From assembly GCF_902500225.1 (NCBI RefSeq), contig NZ_LR722649.1:248001-312000 (forward strand): DNA of 64,000 nt, given 5' to 3'. Every line of letters starts with the position of its first letter. The first letter of the stretch is position 1. The notes under the pieces are model-generated. The model ran no database searches. It was given only the letters and a program-made list of their open reading frames with translations, and was not told where the DNA came from. The position numbers were made by a program, and so were the translations under genes. Below are positions 8,814-17,523 of this stretch, one piece after another. This DNA is from Buttiauxella massiliensis (lineage in GTDB: Bacteria > Pseudomonadota > Gammaproteobacteria > Enterobacterales > Enterobacteriaceae).

Positions 8814-8829
8814 GATTAATCGATTAACC
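8814..8829. promoter_or_regulatory. Operator 2 of the PTS/cupin regulon
   Basis: GATTAATCGATTAACC differs from the perfect palindrome at 2993-3008 at one position only. It lies 28 nt upstream of the first gene of the PTS operon (minus strand), where a repressor would block that promoter. Confidence 0.78.
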
Positions 8830-8900
8830 CATTTTGAACAGAGTGGTAAACGCGATTAACCCGCAATTTTTGGCAAGGAGTTGCCATAAGTTGAGTTATC

Positions 8901-8916
8901 TGTGATGGGTTTCACA
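8901..8916. promoter_or_regulatory. CRP-cAMP binding site
   Basis: TGTGATGGGTTTCACA has both consensus CRP half-sites (TGTGA and TCACA) at the canonical 6-bp spacing. It lies in the 198-nt divergent region between the PTS operon and the regulator gene, and between operators 2 and 3. Inference: catabolite control of the PTS operon and perhaps of the regulator. Confidence 0.8.
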
Positions 8917-8935
8917 TGGGAGTATGCAATTTTTT

Positions 8936-8951
8936 GGTTATTCGATTAATC
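8936..8951. promoter_or_regulatory. Operator 3 of the PTS/cupin regulon (autoregulatory)
   Basis: GGTTATTCGATTAATC matches the perfect operator at 14 of 16 positions and keeps the CGATTAA core. It ends 32 nt before the ATG of the LacI-family gene at 8984, so the regulator probably represses itself. Confidence 0.7.
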
Positions 8952-8983
8952 TGTATGAAATCGCTAAATTTTGAGGAGTGCCA

Positions 8984-10000
8984 ATGAGCACTGTTACCCT
9001 GGCCCAGGTTGCAAAACAGGCCGAAGTTTCAACGGCTACCGTTTCCATGGTATTGCGCAATCGAGGGCGAATTTCTGATGCCACCCGCCAGCGAGTGCTG
9101 AAAGCGCTGGACGATCTCGGCTACGTTTATAATCAGACGGCGGCCAATTTACGCAACCGCACCAGCAACCAGGTGGGCTTGTTGCTTCACGATATTACCA
9201 ACCCGTTTTACGGTGAAATGACCGCCGGATTGAGCCAGGAAATGGAGCGCCACGACTTGCTGTTGTTCCTGGCAAACAGTGAAGAATCCGGCGAGCGTCA
9301 GCAAAAATTCGTTGATTCGCTGATGCGCAATAACGCCTGCGGCATGGTGCTGTGCGCGGCGCGGGAAACGCCGCCGCTGTTTTTTGAAACCCTCAAGCGG
9401 CGCAATATCCCGGCGATTATGGTGGTGCGCCCGATGGACGATGTGGATTTTGATTTCGTCGGCACCGATAACTTCCTCGGTACGCAACTGGCGACGCAAC
9501 ACTTGCTGCGCCTGGGCCATAAGCACATCGCATTTATTGGCGGCAGTGAAAATTCGATCAGCCGCGCCCAGCGCATCGGCGGCTACAGCAGTAAATTGCT
9601 TGAGCATCGTATTCAGCCGAACAGCGAATGGGTGGTTTCCTCCCTCGCCAGCCAGAGTGATGGCGCGCGCGTGGCGGAAGAGTTGTTCAGGCAGTATCCG
9701 GAAATCACCGCTGCGGTTTGTTATCAGGATATTGTGGCGTTGGGCGTGATGCAGACGCTGCGTAAAATGGGACGCCAGCCGGGCGTGGATTTTGCGCTGG
9801 TGGGGTTTGACGATATTACTGAAGCGTCGTTGGTGCAGCCCGCGCTGACCACCGTTTCGGTGGCCGCGAAAGAGATTGGCCGCAAGGCCGGGGAGTTATT
9901 GTTTAGCCGCATTCAGGGCAATGACGAACCGCCAAAACGCATTATTCTCCCGCCAACTTTAGTCGTGCGGGAGTCATGCGGTTTTGGTTTGTTACGGTGA
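8984..10000 (+). CDS. LacI-family transcriptional regulator of the PTS/cupin genes
   Basis: The 338-residue protein has a LacI helix-turn-helix and hinge at the N-terminus (TLAQVAKQAEVSTATVSMVLRN, about 4-25), then a hinge helix region (TAANLRNRTSNQVG). A periplasmic-binding-protein-like effector domain follows (LLLHDITNPFYGEM, FVGTDNFLGTQLATQHLLRLGHKHIAFIGG, LVGFDDITEASLVQPALTTVS). I use the ATG at 8984, with GAGGAG 5 nt upstream; a GTG at 8978 overlaps that site. Three shared palindromes (2993, 8814, 8936) make it the likely repressor of both cupin and PTS operons. Its stop overlaps the convergent symporter gene by 9 nt. Confidence 0.9.
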   Translation: MSTVTLAQVAKQAEVSTATVSMVLRNRGRISDATRQRVLKALDDLGYVYNQTAANLRNRTSNQVGLLLHDITNPFYGEMTAGLSQEMERHDLLLFLANSEESGERQQKFVDSLMRNNACGMVLCAARETPPLFFETLKRRNIPAIMVVRPMDDVDFDFVGTDNFLGTQLATQHLLRLGHKHIAFIGGSENSISRAQRIGGYSSKLLEHRIQPNSEWVVSSLASQSDGARVAEELFRQYPEITAAVCYQDIVALGVMQTLRKMGRQPGVDFALVGFDDITEASLVQPALTTVSVAAKEIGRKAGELLFSRIQGNDEPPKRIILPPTLVVRESCGFGLLR

Positions 10001-11534
10001 TTCTGGCGTTAGGCTAGCCGGGGTTTTGCGCCCTGGCGTGTTGCCCCAGACTTTGTCGTATTCGTAGCCTGTCAGGTCTTTAATCACTTTGCGGGTTTCC
10101 ATATCGCAGTCTGCGAGATCCCCGCCCAGTTTCAGACGTGCCACTTCTTTAATCAGCGTTTTGTGGGATTCGCGGGTCAGTTTGAATTTGAACGTCATCC
10201 AGAAGCTGATGGACAGCAAAGCCGCAGTGGCAAAGACCATCAGCCCAACAATGGCGTGTAACGCTTCGATAGGTTGCTCGCCCTGGCCTTTAACAAAGCC
10301 GCTTTCTTCCAGCACCACGCCAATCAACATAATCGCCAGTGCCACGGTGCTTTTCCGGGTTAATACCATCACGCCAGCAAAGATTCCTTCACGACGTTTT
10401 TTGGTGACGATTTCGTCAACATCAGGAATAAAGCTGTAAATATTCCATGGGATAAAATAGAGCCCGGCACGTGAAAAACCCAATACCACAAAGACGGCGG
10501 AGAATAATACGACCGAGACATTGATATTGTTGATATAAGCATAAAACAAGAAAGCTAATACGGCGAAAATACAACTATAAGATAACCGCAGCGCCCCCGA
10601 TGGCGTGAAGTTTAATTTGCTCAGTAACATCATGAATACGAATGTTCCCGGAACAGAAACAAAAGCCGCCACGATTAAATAACCTGAAACGGCAGCTGCA
10701 TCCTGATGTAAACCGTAAACCACATAATAGGTAAATACCGAGCCGAAAACGTCCATCGCGGTAAACGACGCAATATAGATAATAATATGCTGACGGAACA
10801 TTTTAATTTTAAATGAGGACAGCAGATCTAATACCAGGCTTTTTAAGTGGTGCCAAAGATTGCCACTATTGGCACCTTCCGGTTCGGGTTCAAACTCTTC
10901 GCGCACATCTTTCGCCTCCCAGGTACACATCCAGGTGGTGAACACCGCAATGCAAAAAATAGCCGAGAACAACAGGCCGGTGTAGGTGTACGTCATCGGG
11001 TTATCTTTGCCGGTGAACTGCATAATCACGCCCGGCACCGACACCGCAAGAAAGCCGCCAAGCTGCGAACAAATCATGCGCACGCCAGATAATTTGGCGC
11101 GTTCGCTGTAGCGGTTGGTCATTTCGGCGGCCAGTGTTTCCCAGGGAACCAGCACCATTGCCGAGAGCAATTCGATAGAAAGATAGGTGCCGAGATAATA
11201 CCAGTAGCCCATATCCGTGACCCACAACATGGCGTACAAAAACATCAGTGGGGCGCTGAGTAATAAGAAGAAACGACGGCGGCCGAAACGTCTGCCCAGC
11301 CAGGTGTTGGCGAAGTTATCGGTGATATAACCCATAATCGGGCTTAATACCGCATCAATAACTCGTGCAATAGCAAATATCGAACCGGCTTCTAATACCG
11401 ATAATCCGCAAGAAGTGGTGTAGAAAAATAACAGCCAGGTGCCAATAATGGCAAATTCCCCACCGCCAAATAAATCGGTGACACCATAATCCTATGGCTG
11501 TTCCGTAGCCAACTCTGCGTTCAGTAGGTTTCAT
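9992..11534 (-). pseudogene. GPH-family (MelB-like) sugar:cation symporter, frameshifted near its start
   Basis: The protein is a major-facilitator-type glycoside-pentoside-hexuronide symporter with about 12 membrane segments (for example LLSAPLMFLYAMLWVT, LLSAMVLVPWETLAAEM, VVLFSAVFVVLGFSRAG). The ATG at 11534, with AAAGGA upstream, begins MKPTERRVGYGTAIG. After that codon the frame needs a shift of one base: around 11488-11493 the minus strand reads ATAGGATTATGG, where ATA-GGN-TAT-GGT would keep the frame. The correct frame (GVTDLFGGGEFAIIGTW...) then runs unbroken to 9992. Without the shift, translation from 11534 goes out of frame after about 15 codons. From 11335 a 447-residue piece remains, lacking the first membrane helices. 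It is either a recent inactivation or a one-base sequence error. Confidence 0.75.
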
Positions 11535-11581
11535 ATTATTCCTTTCTTTTTATATGTAGGATGAAAAGGAAATCGATTATT

Positions 11582-12598
11582 TTAAATATCTATCCAGTCT
11601 CTGGTAATAGAAGATTGATAAATGGCCTCAACCATACGCAATGAAATTTCAGCCTGATGAATATCGACGTAATGACGGTTATTGGGGCTTTCTAAAGAAT
11701 GATAAAAATTATGAATCGCCTGCTGGTGGCTGCTTCCCCAATAACACTTTTGAGCTGCGTCCGGTAATTCGTCACTGGCGAGTAACTCTTTATGTTCTCC
11801 GGCAATTACCCACAAATGATTGTGATGCAGTTGTAGCAGGCCACGTTCACAATGGATTTCCAGCAGTAGCGGTGAGTCCGTGGTATTGCAGTTGGTGGCG
11901 TAGAAAATCCCCCGCGCGCCGTTGGCTAATTCCATATTGGCGATAGCGGTGTCTTCAGCTTCCGTTGCAGCACTTAAAAAGCTGCTTTCCACTACGCCTT
12001 TGAGCGCGTTCACGCCACCGGCAAACCACTGCATTAAATCCAGCGTATGAATCGCCTGATTGATTAACAGGCTGCCGCCTTCGGTGGCAAAACGCCCGCG
12101 CCACGGGCTTTGCGCGTAATAGTCGTGAGGGCGGTTCCAGGTTAGTACCGCTTTGATGCTCAACACTTTTCCGTATGCGTTCGACTCCAGCAGAGCTTTA
12201 ATCTTCTGGCTGCTCGGGTTCAGGCGGTTTTGATAACAGACGCCGAGCTGAGTGGTTGCGCTCGCCAGCGCGTTTTTAATCTCCTTCACTTCACCGGGAT
12301 TGAGCGCCACTGGCTTTTCCGTAAACACGTGTTTCCCGGCGGCGAGGGCGGCAATAATCATCTCTTTGTGGGCGAAATGCGGGGTGCAAATATGCACCAC
12401 ATCAATCTCGGCATCGCATAACATTTCCCGGTAATCGGCGTAATAACGGCAGCCGTACCGTTCGGCAAGTGCGTGGCCTTTTACTGAATCTGTATCGACA
12501 ATGGCCCATAGCTGGCAGGCTGGATTCGCTTGAATGGCCTCGACGTGCAAGGTGTGGATCGCTCCACACCCGACGACCGCGGCCTGTGTCGTCTTCAT
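11582..12598 (-). CDS. Gfo/Idh/MocA-family NAD(P)-dependent oxidoreductase (first of three)
   Basis: The N-terminal Rossmann fold starts with AAVVGCGAIHTLHVEAI, the Gfo/Idh/MocA dinucleotide site. The catalytic-lysine motif is TEKPVALN, and the substrate-domain helix is LINQAIHTLDLMQW, with the usual His and Asp. Length is 338 residues from the ATG at 12598. Further upstream in-frame starts would overlap the preceding gene and lie before the Rossmann strand. The gene follows the second dehydrogenase by 2 nt and precedes the symporter gene by 47 nt. Such enzymes oxidise sugars, sugar acids, glycosides or inositols; the substrate here is unknown. Confidence 0.88.
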   Translation of the reverse strand: MKTTQAAVVGCGAIHTLHVEAIQANPACQLWAIVDTDSVKGHALAERYGCRYYADYREMLCDAEIDVVHICTPHFAHKEMIIAALAAGKHVFTEKPVALNPGEVKEIKNALASATTQLGVCYQNRLNPSSQKIKALLESNAYGKVLSIKAVLTWNRPHDYYAQSPWRGRFATEGGSLLINQAIHTLDLMQWFAGGVNALKGVVESSFLSAATEAEDTAIANMELANGARGIFYATNCNTTDSPLLLEIHCERGLLQLHHNHLWVIAGEHKELLASDELPDAAQKCYWGSSHQQAIHNFYHSLESPNNRHYVDIHQAEISLRMVEAIYQSSITRDWIDI

Positions 12599-12600
12599 CG

Positions 12601-13668
12601 TTATTGCACCCCGTTTGCCAGCATTTGCGCCCGCACGCACAGCTCGGCGGCTTTGAATGCGTGCGCCTGGGTCATCGCATTTTCGGTGCGGTTCAGGCAA
12701 TCCAGAATCAGCTCGCCAAAGAACGGGAAGCCCACTTTCCCGGCAACCGGATAGCGGAATTCGCCTTCTTTATTTACCAGATACACCACGTCCTGTTCGC
12801 CACGAGTGATATCAACATATTTACGGATTTCGATATAACCGTCGGTGCCGAGCAGCGTCAGACGCCCGTCGCCCCAACTACTCAGCCCGGTTGGTGTGAA
12901 CCAGTCGCAGCGGAAATAGCCGCTGGCACCGTTCTCGCCTTTGAGCATCGCATCGCCGAAATCTTCAAATTCTGGATATTGCAGATGGGCGAAGTTATTG
13001 GTTTGCGCCGCGACAACGTGCGCTTCGCTGTTGCCGGTGTAATACAGGAATTGTTCAATTTGATGGCTGCCGATATCACACAGGATGCCGCCAAAGCGCT
13101 TCTTAAAATAGAACCAGTCCGGGCGGCCTGTTCCTTCGCGGTGTGGCCCCATCCCCAGCGTTTGAATCACTCGCCCGATTGCGCCGTCACGCACCAGTTG
13201 CCCGGCAAAAACTGCACTTTCTACATGCAATCTTTCGCTGTAATAGACCGCATATTTGCGCCCGGTTACGGCGACTTTTGCTTTGGCCGCAGCCAGTTGT
13301 TCCAGTGTGGTCAGCGGCGCTTTATCGGTGAAATAGTCTTTCCCCGCATCCATGACTTTCAGGCCAAGTGCGCAACGTTCATCAGGAATCGCCGCTCCGG
13401 CAACCAGTTTGACGCTCTCATCTTGTAGAATCGCGTCAAGCGATGGTGCGACTTTTGCCTGCGGGTATTGCTTAAGAAATTGTTCGATTTTCTGCGGATC
13501 GGGGTCGTAAACCCATTTCAGCGTCGCACCCGCTTCAATCAGGCCGTTGCACATGCCATAGATATGACCGTGATCGAGTGCGGCGGCGGCAAACACAAAA
13601 TCACCCGGCTGCACCACCGGCTGTGGTTTGCCTTTTGGCGCGTAATTCATCCCGTCTTTGATGCTCAT
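12601..13668 (-). CDS. Gfo/Idh/MocA-family oxidoreductase with atypical motifs (second of three)
   Basis: This 355-residue Gfo/Idh/MocA-type protein has about 20 extra residues before the Rossmann strand (FVFAAAALDHGHIYGMCNGL). The usual glycine-rich GxGxxG is replaced by AALDHGH. The EKP motif reads TDKAPL (Lys kept, Glu changed to Asp). The substrate-domain helix reads CDIGSHQIEQFLYY, with Glu where Asp is common. These differences mark a distinct subfamily, possibly with another cofactor handling or substrate. It lies 2 nt from both neighbours and is surely in the same transcript. Confidence 0.82.
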   Translation of the reverse strand: MSIKDGMNYAPKGKPQPVVQPGDFVFAAAALDHGHIYGMCNGLIEAGATLKWVYDPDPQKIEQFLKQYPQAKVAPSLDAILQDESVKLVAGAAIPDERCALGLKVMDAGKDYFTDKAPLTTLEQLAAAKAKVAVTGRKYAVYYSERLHVESAVFAGQLVRDGAIGRVIQTLGMGPHREGTGRPDWFYFKKRFGGILCDIGSHQIEQFLYYTGNSEAHVVAAQTNNFAHLQYPEFEDFGDAMLKGENGASGYFRCDWFTPTGLSSWGDGRLTLLGTDGYIEIRKYVDITRGEQDVVYLVNKEGEFRYPVAGKVGFPFFGELILDCLNRTENAMTQAHAFKAAELCVRAQMLANGVQ

Positions 13669-13670
13669 GT

Positions 13671-14816
13671 TTATGCCCCTTTATCCATATCTTTGCCTAA
13701 TGGGATTGCGTCTTCGTTGGCGAAGTTTTCCACCGAGGCCGATTTTTCAAAGAAATGCGGTGCCATTTTCACTAAGCCGCCGGTCTGGTAATACGGGTCG
13801 CTTGCGCTAATTGGCAGCGAAACAATGCTGCGGGTGATGGCTGATTTATAGATTGCGGTGATGAGTTCCAGCGAACGTTTACCTTGCGGGCCATCAACTA
13901 ACGGCGCGGTGCCGGTTTGCAGCGCGTGCAGGAAGTTGTCGATTTGCCCGGTGTGCAGCGTCCAGTTCAGGCGCGGGATAGTCTGGTAGCTATCTTCAAG
14001 CTGGTTTTCCAGCGAGGTATCGCGGGCTTCTATCGGGAAACCATTGGGTGCGGCGATGCTGGCGAATTTATCCCACGGTGCAGAAATACGGGCTTTCTCT
14101 CCCTGAATAACAATCTTCTGATCTTCACCGTGGTGCACGACGGAGGCGGTCAGTTGCGTCAATGCGCCTGTGTCATATTTGAAAATCGCGGCGCTGAGAT
14201 CTTCGACTTCGGCGTTGTCATGGGAAACGTTGGTGGTGATGGCGACCACTTCTGTCGGGAAGCCGAGCATCCACTGAATGGCGTCGATATGGTGCACCGC
14301 ATGGTTGAGCGTGCAGCCGCCGCCTTCTTTTTCCCAGGTACCGCGCCACCAGAATGAATCCACCTGCGCGTGGCAAATTTTGCCTATTTGGTTGCTTTCG
14401 AGCACTTTTTTCAAACGCCAGAAAGCATCGGTAAAGCGGTTCTGGGCGATGATCGACAGCGTTTTTCCGCTTGATTTAGCGGCGTTAATCATCGCATCGC
14501 ATTCCTGGAGTGAAGCCGCCATGGGCTTTTCACACAGCACATGTTTACCCGCATTGAGCGCATCAATAGAAATAGCCGCGTGAACATATGGCGGAGTGCA
14601 GATATCAAATACATCAATGGATGGGTCGTTAAGAATATCCTGATGGTTGCTGTAGATTTTGGCATTCACCAGCCCGTAATGCTTTTTCTTTTCTTCGGCT
14701 TTTTCAGGGTAGATATCAACAAGGGCGACAATCTGGCTGCGGTCAGGAAATTCAAGATAGCCCTGAATGTGATTGTGGGAAATATTACCGGTTCCGATAA
14801 TAGCGATTCTTTGCAT
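13671..14816 (-). CDS. Gfo/Idh/MocA-family oxidoreductase (third, promoter-proximal)
   Basis: The 381-residue protein starts with the dinucleotide-binding strand and loop RIAIIGTGNISHNHIQGYLEF. It carries the lysine motif CEKPMAAS and the substrate helix LNHAVHHIDAIQWMLG. A C-terminal tail of about 40 residues (from about 340) goes beyond the first dehydrogenase. It is the first gene of a minus-strand operon (three dehydrogenases, then the symporter) that diverges from the LacI-family gene at 15019. Family membership is clear; the substrate is not. Confidence 0.88.
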   Translation of the reverse strand: MQRIAIIGTGNISHNHIQGYLEFPDRSQIVALVDIYPEKAEEKKKHYGLVNAKIYSNHQDILNDPSIDVFDICTPPYVHAAISIDALNAGKHVLCEKPMAASLQECDAMINAAKSSGKTLSIIAQNRFTDAFWRLKKVLESNQIGKICHAQVDSFWWRGTWEKEGGGCTLNHAVHHIDAIQWMLGFPTEVVAITTNVSHDNAEVEDLSAAIFKYDTGALTQLTASVVHHGEDQKIVIQGEKARISAPWDKFASIAAPNGFPIEARDTSLENQLEDSYQTIPRLNWTLHTGQIDNFLHALQTGTAPLVDGPQGKRSLELITAIYKSAITRSIVSLPISASDPYYQTGGLVKMAPHFFEKSASVENFANEDAIPLGKDMDKGA

Positions 14817-14925
14817 TGGGCTCTCACTTATAGTGAAAATATTCAGTAATAATCATTTTTTGAGAGCATAGTTATGGTTTTTTTTGCACGCAACCGCTAT
14901 TTATGACAGGAATTGCACGGCATAA

Positions 14926-14946
14926 ATAATGCCGTGGTGATGAAAC
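14926..14946. promoter_or_regulatory. Inverted repeat in the divergent promoter region, candidate operator
   Basis: CACGGCAT and ATGCCGTG form perfect 8-bp arms around AAATA. The site lies between the dehydrogenase operon (start 14816) and the LacI-family gene (start 15019). It differs from the palindrome of the first half of the island, so it is a candidate site for the second regulator. The odd-length spacer is less typical of LacI-family operators. Confidence 0.45.
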
Positions 14947-15018
14947 GAAAATGCTTGTGACGAGAAATAGTTAGTCATGAAAATAATCTCAAAACGCTAA
15001 TGAGGCATCGAACACAAA

Positions 15019-16086
15019 ATGACGGGGAAGCTGAAAATCAAAGAGATAGCCGGGCTGACAGGGCTTTCGCCAAGCACGGTGTCCAGAGTGCTGGCAGGTA
15101 AAAATAATGTCAGCCCGCAAGCAAAAGAAAAGGTTTTTTACCACGCACGTTATATGGGTATTTTACGCGATATCCCCGCCAGCCGTTTGCTGATGAATAC
15201 ATTATTAGTTTGTGCTCCGGTGGCTGCTTTTACGTCTAATGGCGACCTCTATTATTACGAAGTGATTCAGGGAATTATTTCCGAAGTTTCACATTACGAT
15301 ATTCACGTAAAAAAATGTGCGCTGGATATTAACGAAGCGGATACCGCTTTATTTATGAAACACGTTAATCAGGAAGAGGTCGATGGCGTAATAATCATTG
15401 GCATTGATGATGAGTCTTTGTATCGCCTGGCCGCAGAAAGTAATAAACCCGTCGTGACAATTAATGGTCGGGATAAAAAGATGCGCCTTGATTGTGTTTC
15501 ACCCGATCATGCCTCCATTGGTTATAGCGCGGCAAAGCACCTGTTAGAAAAAGGCCATCGTCAGGTACTTTTATTTACCGATTTGCGCCGGGAAACCATG
15601 ATCCAACGGCTCGAAGGCTTTAAACGAGCCTGCCAGGATCACCATCTTGCTTTTGATGAGTCCGAACATTTGCTGGTGACGAAAGGCTACGGCGAGACTG
15701 AAGCGCGGGTTAATTTTATAAAATATCTCGAGCAGCGTTCCAGAGAACAGCTGCCGTCGGCCATTTTATGCGGCGGCGGAGCGATTGCACGCGCCGTGCT
15801 CAGCGAACTGAAAAACCGCCAGCTTCTGATGCCAGAAGATATTTCCGTAATGAGTTGTGCTTATTCCCATGAAATGGACGAAATAAAATCGATGGGATTA
15901 ACCGCCGCTTTTCAGCCGTGCCGCGAGTTGGGTATCGAAGCCGTTTGTATCCTGCAAAGCCGCTTAACGCGCAACATCAGCTCCCGGTTTAATTTATTGC
16001 TCCAGGGTTCCATTGAGTTGGGAAATTCGGTGGCAGATGTGAACTGGCGGCGCAGGGAGTTGTATCAGACGCATTCAATCCCATAA
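15019..16086 (+). CDS. LacI-family transcriptional regulator of the dehydrogenase/symporter operon
   Basis: The N-terminal helix-turn-helix reads LKIKEIAGLTGLSPSTVSRVLAGK (about 4-27). A ligand-binding domain follows, with DGVIIIGIDDESL, PDHASIGYSAAKHLLEKGH and an SVMSCAYSHEMDEI block where FDD is usual. Length is 355 residues. The divergent position next to the dehydrogenase operon makes it the likely local regulator. The spacing of a GAGG motif (15001-15004) to the ATG is long (14 nt), so the translation signal is weak. It is the last gene of the island; dapB follows after 149 nt. Confidence 0.88.
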   Translation: MTGKLKIKEIAGLTGLSPSTVSRVLAGKNNVSPQAKEKVFYHARYMGILRDIPASRLLMNTLLVCAPVAAFTSNGDLYYYEVIQGIISEVSHYDIHVKKCALDINEADTALFMKHVNQEEVDGVIIIGIDDESLYRLAAESNKPVVTINGRDKKMRLDCVSPDHASIGYSAAKHLLEKGHRQVLLFTDLRRETMIQRLEGFKRACQDHHLAFDESEHLLVTKGYGETEARVNFIKYLEQRSREQLPSAILCGGGAIARAVLSELKNRQLLMPEDISVMSCAYSHEMDEIKSMGLTAAFQPCRELGIEAVCILQSRLTRNISSRFNLLLQGSIELGNSVADVNWRRRELYQTHSIP

Positions 16087-16223
16087 AAGAATCATGGGAT
16101 TAATGGCTTCTACTGATAATTCCGCCGTTTTGTCATAAATTTCTAATTATCGGTGTTTTCAAGTGGCGAGCCTGAGCAGGGCTGGTTAACCTGAGAACGT
16201 TATAGTTACAGATTAAATAATAA

Positions 16224-17057
<834 letters not shown>

Positions 17058-17109
17058 CCGTTATTACCCATCGTGATGTGGTTATTACAATCATAATTAC
17101 TTGATTGAT

Positions 17110-17138
17110 AGGGCAATATTTTATTGCCCTTTTTATTT
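17110..17138 (+). terminator. Rho-independent terminator after dapB
   Basis: Arms GGGCAATA and TATTGCCC around TTT are followed by a T-rich tract. Confidence 0.85.
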
Positions 17139-17387
17139 ATGGTTATTTTGGTTGTTTGTTTCAATTATTTGTTTGAAATTCTTATAATTATATCTTTATA
17201 ACCCTTTTATCGTTGTTTTTTTATCATTTTTGACCATTTGGTCCACTTTTTACCTTCTTGTAATCAGATTCCCATTCATCCTGGCCCGCAACCGATTACG
17301 CACTGTAAGTTAGCTGTTGATTTCACCGGTCAATTCCTCTTTTTTACATCAGAACGCTAAAAAACACATAAAAAGTTACGCTTATGG

Positions 17388-17416
17388 TAGACTTTTTCCC
17401 GGCCTCTCACTAGAAT
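17388..17416 (+). promoter_or_regulatory. carAB promoter P1 (candidate)
   Basis: TAGACT (17388-17393) and TAGAAT (17411-17416) are spaced by 17 nt. The following GCCGCCGTTTG matches the start region of the pyrimidine-controlled P1 promoter of E. coli carAB. This promoter and P2 lie in the 466-nt gap between dapB and carA. The AT-rich upstream half of the gap (17140-17380) contains GACCATTTGGTCCACTTTT, also conserved in E. coli, where PepA, IHF and PurR bind. Confidence 0.6.
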
Positions 17417-17454
17417 GCCGCCGTTTGTCAAAAATCCAAATGACAGGCTGTTTT

Positions 17455-17495
17455 GCATTGATTCCTGAATTCGTTTTGAATTAATATGCAAATAA
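17455..17495 (+). promoter_or_regulatory. carAB promoter P2 with ArgR boxes (candidate)
   Basis: TTGATT (17458-17463) and TAATAT (17482-17487) form a promoter with an 18-nt spacer. TGAATTAATATGCA (17477-17490) matches half of the ARG-box pattern and is nearly identical to the E. coli carAB P2 operator. Arginine repression through ArgR is expected. Confidence 0.6.
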
Positions 17496-17523
17496 ATTGA
17501 CTGTTTATTCCCTGGAGGGCGTT

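Noticed and set aside
11571-11578. AATCGATT between the first dehydrogenase and the symporter as a fourth copy of the regulon operator
   Set aside because: Only the 8-bp centre matches; the flanking GGTT/AACC is missing and the site is inside an operon.
12469-13428. Plus-strand open frame of 319 codons across the dehydrogenase operon
   Set aside because: It lies antisense to two dehydrogenases whose motifs are clear, has no ribosome-binding site or family motif, and its composition is that of a shadow frame.
14824-14836. TCACTTATAGTGA palindrome just before the third dehydrogenase gene as an operator
   Set aside because: It is short, overlaps the ribosome-binding region, and has no second copy. 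The repeat at 14926-14946 is a better candidate.
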